Origin: Arsukibacterium sp. MJ3
GTDB lineage: Bacteria > Pseudomonadota > Gammaproteobacteria > Enterobacterales > Alteromonadaceae
Reading direction: 5' to 3'
DNA length: 36,168 nt
Assembly (NCBI RefSeq): GCF_000987765.1
Contig: NZ_LAHP01000027.1
Location: forward strand, 1 to 36,168
A model generated the notes under the pieces. It made no database searches. It was not told the origin of the DNA and worked only from the letters and a program-made list of their open reading frames with translations. The position numbers and the translations under genes were made by a program. Below, one piece after another: positions 32,979-36,168 of the stretch (position 1 is its first letter; every line of letters starts with the position of its first letter).

Positions 32979-34165
32979 AATTGCAATGCGCCGGCGGTAT
33001 CGCCGGTGGCGTGCAATACCCGGGCGAGACCCAGCGTAGCTTGCTCGTGCAACGGCGCAAAGCTAATGACTCTGCGATACCAGCTTTCTGCGGTTTGCCA
33101 ATCAGTAGCGTTTAGATAATGATCGCCAAGCATACTGCCAATATCGGCTATCCAGGGCCGTATTTGTACTTCTTGTTGGTGGTAGCGTTCAGACATCGCA
33201 TTAAATGCGGCTTCATATGCGAGCAGCGCCTGTGGCATATTGCCGGTGGCTTGATATAACTCGCCGATATTAAGCTGCACTTGCCAGGCTTGCGGATCAG
33301 CTTGCAGTGCTTGCTGATAAACGGCAATTGCCTCGTTATAATCGCCTTGCGCCGATAATACAAAACCCAGCGCTTTTAACGTAGTGGCACTATCTGGTTG
33401 TAAAGCTAACGCTTTTTCTGCCAGGGTGCGAGCCCGCAATAGTTGTTGCTGGCTGGCTTCATCGGCTAATGCATCTGCGGCTACTTTGCCGGTAAGGGTT
33501 AGGCCTTTGTTATCCTGTGTGCCCGACCAGCGTAGCGCTTTTTGCACCAGCGAGTTTGCTAGGCCAGCATAGGCTGCGCCAGAATCAGGATGTAACGTAA
33601 TATGTTGCTGATACAACGAAATAGCCATTTCATTATCAGCCAACCGTATCTGATGGTAATAATCATCAGCGCGGCTTAATAAATTTTTGGCGGGTGGTTC
33701 GTCGTTAAAAAGACTGACCCGGAGTCCATAACTTAGCAGGGATACGAGTAATATCGACGTGGCTATTTGCCAGTACCTGCGCCAAAGTTGTGACTGCATG
33801 TTGGCAGGGCGTGTTGGCAAAGGAGGAGCAATACTGCTGACATCAGCGACTAACATATAACCGCGTTTAGGCACGGTTTCAATGTACTGCGGATTTTTAG
33901 GGTCATCCCCCAGACTAGTGCGAAGCCGCGAGATGGTTCGCGCTATGGTCTCGTCACTGGCATAGGCGCCAGGCCATACCTTAGCACTTACCTGCTCTTT
34001 TGTTACCAGTTGGCCGGGATGCTGCGCCAGGTATTTTAGCAGCTGGCAAGTTTTGGGTTCTAAGCGGTGGGTCTCGCCCTTCACAGAAGAGTCGGTATGG
34101 TTTAACCGCGCACAGACGCCGCTGCTAAAATCCACCTGCCACTGACCAATTAGCACTTTATCCAT
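32915..34165 (-). CDS. CadC/ToxR-type membrane regulator with TPR repeats
   Basis: The 416-residue protein has an N-terminal winged-helix OmpR-type DNA-binding domain (residues 1-105; LEPKTCQLLKYLAQHPGQLV, then TIARTISRLRTSLGDDPKNP and the wing YIETVPKRGYML). One transmembrane helix follows (about 131-150, YWQIATSILLVSLLSYGLRV), then a periplasmic region of tetratricopeptide repeats (about 170-400, for example YAGLANSLVQKAL, LKALGFVLSAQGDYNEAIAVYQQAL). This is the CadC/ToxR layout in which a membrane-bound activator senses periplasmic signals. It is divergent from the S41 peptidase gene, with 134 bp between starts, and probably regulates it. Confidence 0.85.
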   Translation of the reverse strand: MDKVLIGQWQVDFSSGVCARLNHTDSSVKGETHRLEPKTCQLLKYLAQHPGQLVTKEQVSAKVWPGAYASDETIARTISRLRTSLGDDPKNPQYIETVPKRGYMLVADVSSIAPPLPTRPANMQSQLWRRYWQIATSILLVSLLSYGLRVSLFNDEPPAKNLLSRADDYYHQIRLADNEMAISLYQQHITLHPDSGAAYAGLANSLVQKALRWSGTQDNKGLTLTGKVAADALADEASQQQLLRARTLAEKALALQPDSATTLKALGFVLSAQGDYNEAIAVYQQALQADPQAWQVQLNIGELYQATGNMPQALLAYEAAFNAMSERYHQQEVQIRPWIADIGSMLGDHYLNATDWQTAESWYRRVISFAPLHEQATLGLARVLHATGDTAGALQLCQQLNQRLQKDYQCQAVISG

Positions 34166-34299
34166 AATAGTATTTTTTAGTTAATTCAGTACATTACAAG
34201 CTGTCATGTTTTTGTCCGATTAATCATTTAAGATTGTCAGGACAATTCCAGCACCGGTTACTACTATTCTGCACAACCTACTTTACCGGAGTTTACCCG

Positions 34300-35793
34300 A
34301 TGTTTCGTCAGATACTGTTAATTTTGTCCACCGTGCTACTGACCAGCGCGAATGTGGCCCATGCGGCTGCACCGACCCAGCATTATTCATTGGCCATGCT
34401 GCAACAGGATTTTCAGCAGCTTTATCAGGACTTGCAGCGCGGCAGTTACGACTTGTTCGCTCATTATCCGAAAACCCGGTACGACCAGAGCTTTGAGCAA
34501 TACCTCGTCAAAATTGACAGCCCAATGACAGAATTGCAAGCCAGAAAGCATTTTATGCAATTTGTTGCGCTGGCAAACATTGCCCATACCCGCATCGATT
34601 TGCCGGCAGCACAATACCGTGATTTTGTGAAGGCAGGAGGTAAAACGCTGCCGTTCTCTTTTAATATTAATGGTGCTGACGTTAGGGTAGCCAGTTATTT
34701 CGGATCATCAGAGCAGGTGCAGGTGGGCGATCGGGTGCTTAGCATCAACGGCACAGCCATTGCTGCGTTTCTACAGCCGCTGCAGCGTTATGTTGCTGCT
34801 GACAATAGCACGCTACGAGATCGCTTAACCGAGGCACAGCTAACCCCATTGCTGTGGTTACATCATGGCGAGCAAGACAGCTACAGCATGACATTGCAGC
34901 ATCAGGTTACTGGCGAAAGCTACTCAATGCAGCAAAAAACCCTTAGCCATACTGAACAGGCTGAACATTCTTCCGCGCATAGTGGGGAAGGCGCTAAACC
35001 GCGGCAATATAAAATTATTGCAGATAATGTCGGTTACCTGCAGCCGGGCCCTTTTTATAATATTTATGCCGCTACTGATGCCGAGATCTGGGACACCACT
35101 GAGTTTCATAGCTTTATCGACGAAGCATTTACGGCACTGCTTAAGGCTGACGTAACGGCCATTATGATCGACTTGCGCGGTAATCCCGGCGGTACTAACA
35201 GCTTCAGTGATCATATGCTGGCTTGGTTTGCCAATAAACCGTTTCGTTTTGCTTCGGACTTTAGGATAAAGGTATCTAATTTATCCCGTGCCGCTAATAA
35301 AGCCCGTATGCCAGAGAATGCGCCTGCCGATGCTATTAGTTTGCAGTTGGAGCATTTTTACGCTGGGCAAAAACAAGGCGAGGTTCTGTCCTTTCCGCTT
35401 AGTTACAGCCAGCCGCACAGTAAAGAGCGTAATATATCAGCAACGGATATTCAGGTTTTTATCCTGATCGACCGTTACTCGTATAGTAATGCGGTATCGG
35501 TGGCGGCTATTGCTCAAGATTACCAGTTTGCCACCGTGATTGGTGAACCCACAGCTGATTTAGCCACCACTTACGCTGCAATGGAAACCTTTACTTTACT
35601 GCACACCGGCCTTATTGTTGGCTACCCTAAAGCGCTGATTATCCGCCCCAATGGTAATACCCAACCTGCTGGTGTTACGCCGGATATTCAGCTGCCCTTT
35701 CTGGCTGATGCGAATGATAGCCAGCATTCGTTGTTCCAGATTGCCGATTATCTTAAGAAAAAGACTGGCACCGAGCTGGGGGCTGGTCAATAA
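34300..35793 (+). CDS. Secreted S41-family peptidase
   Basis: From the ATG at 34300 the 497-residue protein has a signal peptide (FRQILLILSTVLLTSANVAHA). A PDZ-like segment follows (VQVGDRVLSINGTAI). The C-terminal S41 (tail-specific/Tsp-like) domain shows IDLRGNPGGTNSF, DRYSYSNAVSVAA, where the second Ser is the expected nucleophile, and VIGEPTADLATTYA. An upstream TTG start is possible, but it would place residues before the signal peptide. GGAG lies 9 bp before the ATG. It is presumably periplasmic or exported and is paired with the divergent CadC-type regulator. The pair looks like ordinary host-type physiology rather than defence. Confidence 0.85.
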   Translation: MFRQILLILSTVLLTSANVAHAAAPTQHYSLAMLQQDFQQLYQDLQRGSYDLFAHYPKTRYDQSFEQYLVKIDSPMTELQARKHFMQFVALANIAHTRIDLPAAQYRDFVKAGGKTLPFSFNINGADVRVASYFGSSEQVQVGDRVLSINGTAIAAFLQPLQRYVAADNSTLRDRLTEAQLTPLLWLHHGEQDSYSMTLQHQVTGESYSMQQKTLSHTEQAEHSSAHSGEGAKPRQYKIIADNVGYLQPGPFYNIYAATDAEIWDTTEFHSFIDEAFTALLKADVTAIMIDLRGNPGGTNSFSDHMLAWFANKPFRFASDFRIKVSNLSRAANKARMPENAPADAISLQLEHFYAGQKQGEVLSFPLSYSQPHSKERNISATDIQVFILIDRYSYSNAVSVAAIAQDYQFATVIGEPTADLATTYAAMETFTLLHTGLIVGYPKALIIRPNGNTQPAGVTPDIQLPFLADANDSQHSLFQIADYLKKKTGTELGAGQ

Positions 35794-35816
35794 AACATTT
35801 CAATGCTATTGCGTCG

Positions 35817-35884
35817 CAGTTTTGTAAACTGAGCCATGTTAGTTTCTTTTAAGTGGTGTAGTAACCTCAGTTTTGTAGACTGAG
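35817..35884. repeat. Two hairpin-forming 17-bp near repeats after the S41 gene
   Basis: CAGTTTTGTAAACTGAG (35817-35833) and CAGTTTTGTAGACTGAG (35868-35884) differ at one base and are 51 bp apart. Each can fold on itself (CAGTTT/AAACTG; CTCAGT/ACTGAG). They may act as terminators or recombination sites. No T-run follows. Confidence 0.55.
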
Positions 35885-35900
35885 TGTGCATTCAGCACGG

Positions 35901-35934
35901 TGTTTTAGGCACCATGCCCAGTGAGAACACGTTG
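35901..35934. repeat. 34-bp dispersed repeat, copy 2
   Basis: Same orientation as 30101-30134 with two mismatches (bases 14 and 29). The sequence diverges on both sides. The remaining 35935-36106 stretch shows no gene. Confidence 0.85.
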
Positions 35935-36106
35935 CCCTGACAGCCACCGCGTTCAGAGTGAGGAAGTGGGGTAAAAACAGAAGATAAACGAAGATCAGAT
36001 CATGTTGGCCGGACAAAGCGAAATACGCAAATGACCGCTATAGGTCGATTTTTGCTTTTTTTTAGACAACAAATCCGACATTGCAGACCTAATTATGAGT
36101 TTTGGA

Positions 36107-36168
36107 TAACATCGAATTTTTTTATTCTTATACAGTTACATTGATAGCAACGTCATACCAACAGACTT
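36107..36168. repeat. Right copy of 62-bp terminal direct repeat
   Basis: Exact copy of bases 1-62, ending at the window edge. If the DNA is linear in the genome, sequence beyond this point may continue into an intact PIN-toxin gene. Confidence 0.95.

Noticed and set aside
1..36168. CRISPR array
   Set aside because: No regularly spaced short repeats with unique spacers were found; the repeats seen are pairs or tandem duplications.
1..36168. Plasmid or prophage
   Set aside because: No replication initiator, partition pair, relaxase, terminase, capsid or tail gene could be recognised, despite the terminal repeat.

Overview
The window looks like a mosaic genomic island from a gammaproteobacterium. 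Codon and promoter style, RavA/ViaA homologues and CadC-type regulation suggest an Alteromonadales/Chromatiales relative such as Rheinheimera, Alishewanella or Arsukibacterium; that placement is inference only. No replication, conjugation or phage structural gene is visible. The first 62 bases recur exactly as the last 62 bases, so the piece is either a circular contig (or excised circle) of about 36.1 kb or an island flanked by direct repeats. The repeat contains the 3' end of a broken PIN-toxin gene.

Region 1 (about 0.5-9.6 kb) is a candidate NTP-dependent conflict or quality-control locus. A MoxR-type AAA+ ATPase overlaps a DUF2201-type protein with an HExxH peptidase-like motif and a VWA MIDAS. 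A convergent protein with repeat-like architecture follows, then a protein with two AAA+ modules and a convergent WYL-domain regulator. The MoxR operon and the twin-AAA gene share a long promoter motif at the same distance from their start codons, which argues for one regulon. A HEPN protein and an HNH endonuclease follow.

Region 2 (9.7-17.5 kb) starts with the C-terminal part of a DUF1998-type helicase whose ATPase half was removed at an IS3-family remnant. Then comes an operon of RavA-like ATPase, ViaA-like VWA protein, NERD-nuclease/zinc-ribbon protein and an unknown protein. It ends at an IS66 transposase remnant.

Region 3 (17.4-20.5 kb) is a small integrative module: an XRE regulator facing an AlpA/Xis-like gene and a tyrosine integrase with an N-terminal arm-binding domain, with palindromic operators between. 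Small unknown genes follow.

Region 4 (20.5-23.2 kb) looks like a short integron-cassette array on the minus strand: a PD-(D/E)XK/EVE-like protein, a zinc-cysteine protein and a PIN-like/NYN protein, separated by attC-like sites. No integron integrase is in the window.

Region 5 (23.7-29.9 kb) is a three-gene recombinase operon with overlapping genes: a 1063-aa tyrosine recombinase, an 806-aa divergent recombinase-like protein and a 161-aa ParB-like protein. It resembles the Gamma-Mobile-Trio (GMT) modules that mobilise defence islands. A palindromic operator lies upstream.

Region 6 (30.0-32.6 kb) holds truncated tRNA-Arg(CCG) 3' ends, terminators, repeats and an AT-rich retron: structured ncRNA, reverse transcriptase and a two-transmembrane effector (Ec48/type IV-like).

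Region 7 (32.6-36.1 kb) has a CadC/ToxR-type membrane regulator with TPRs, divergent from a secreted S41 peptidase, then repeats leading into the terminal direct repeat.
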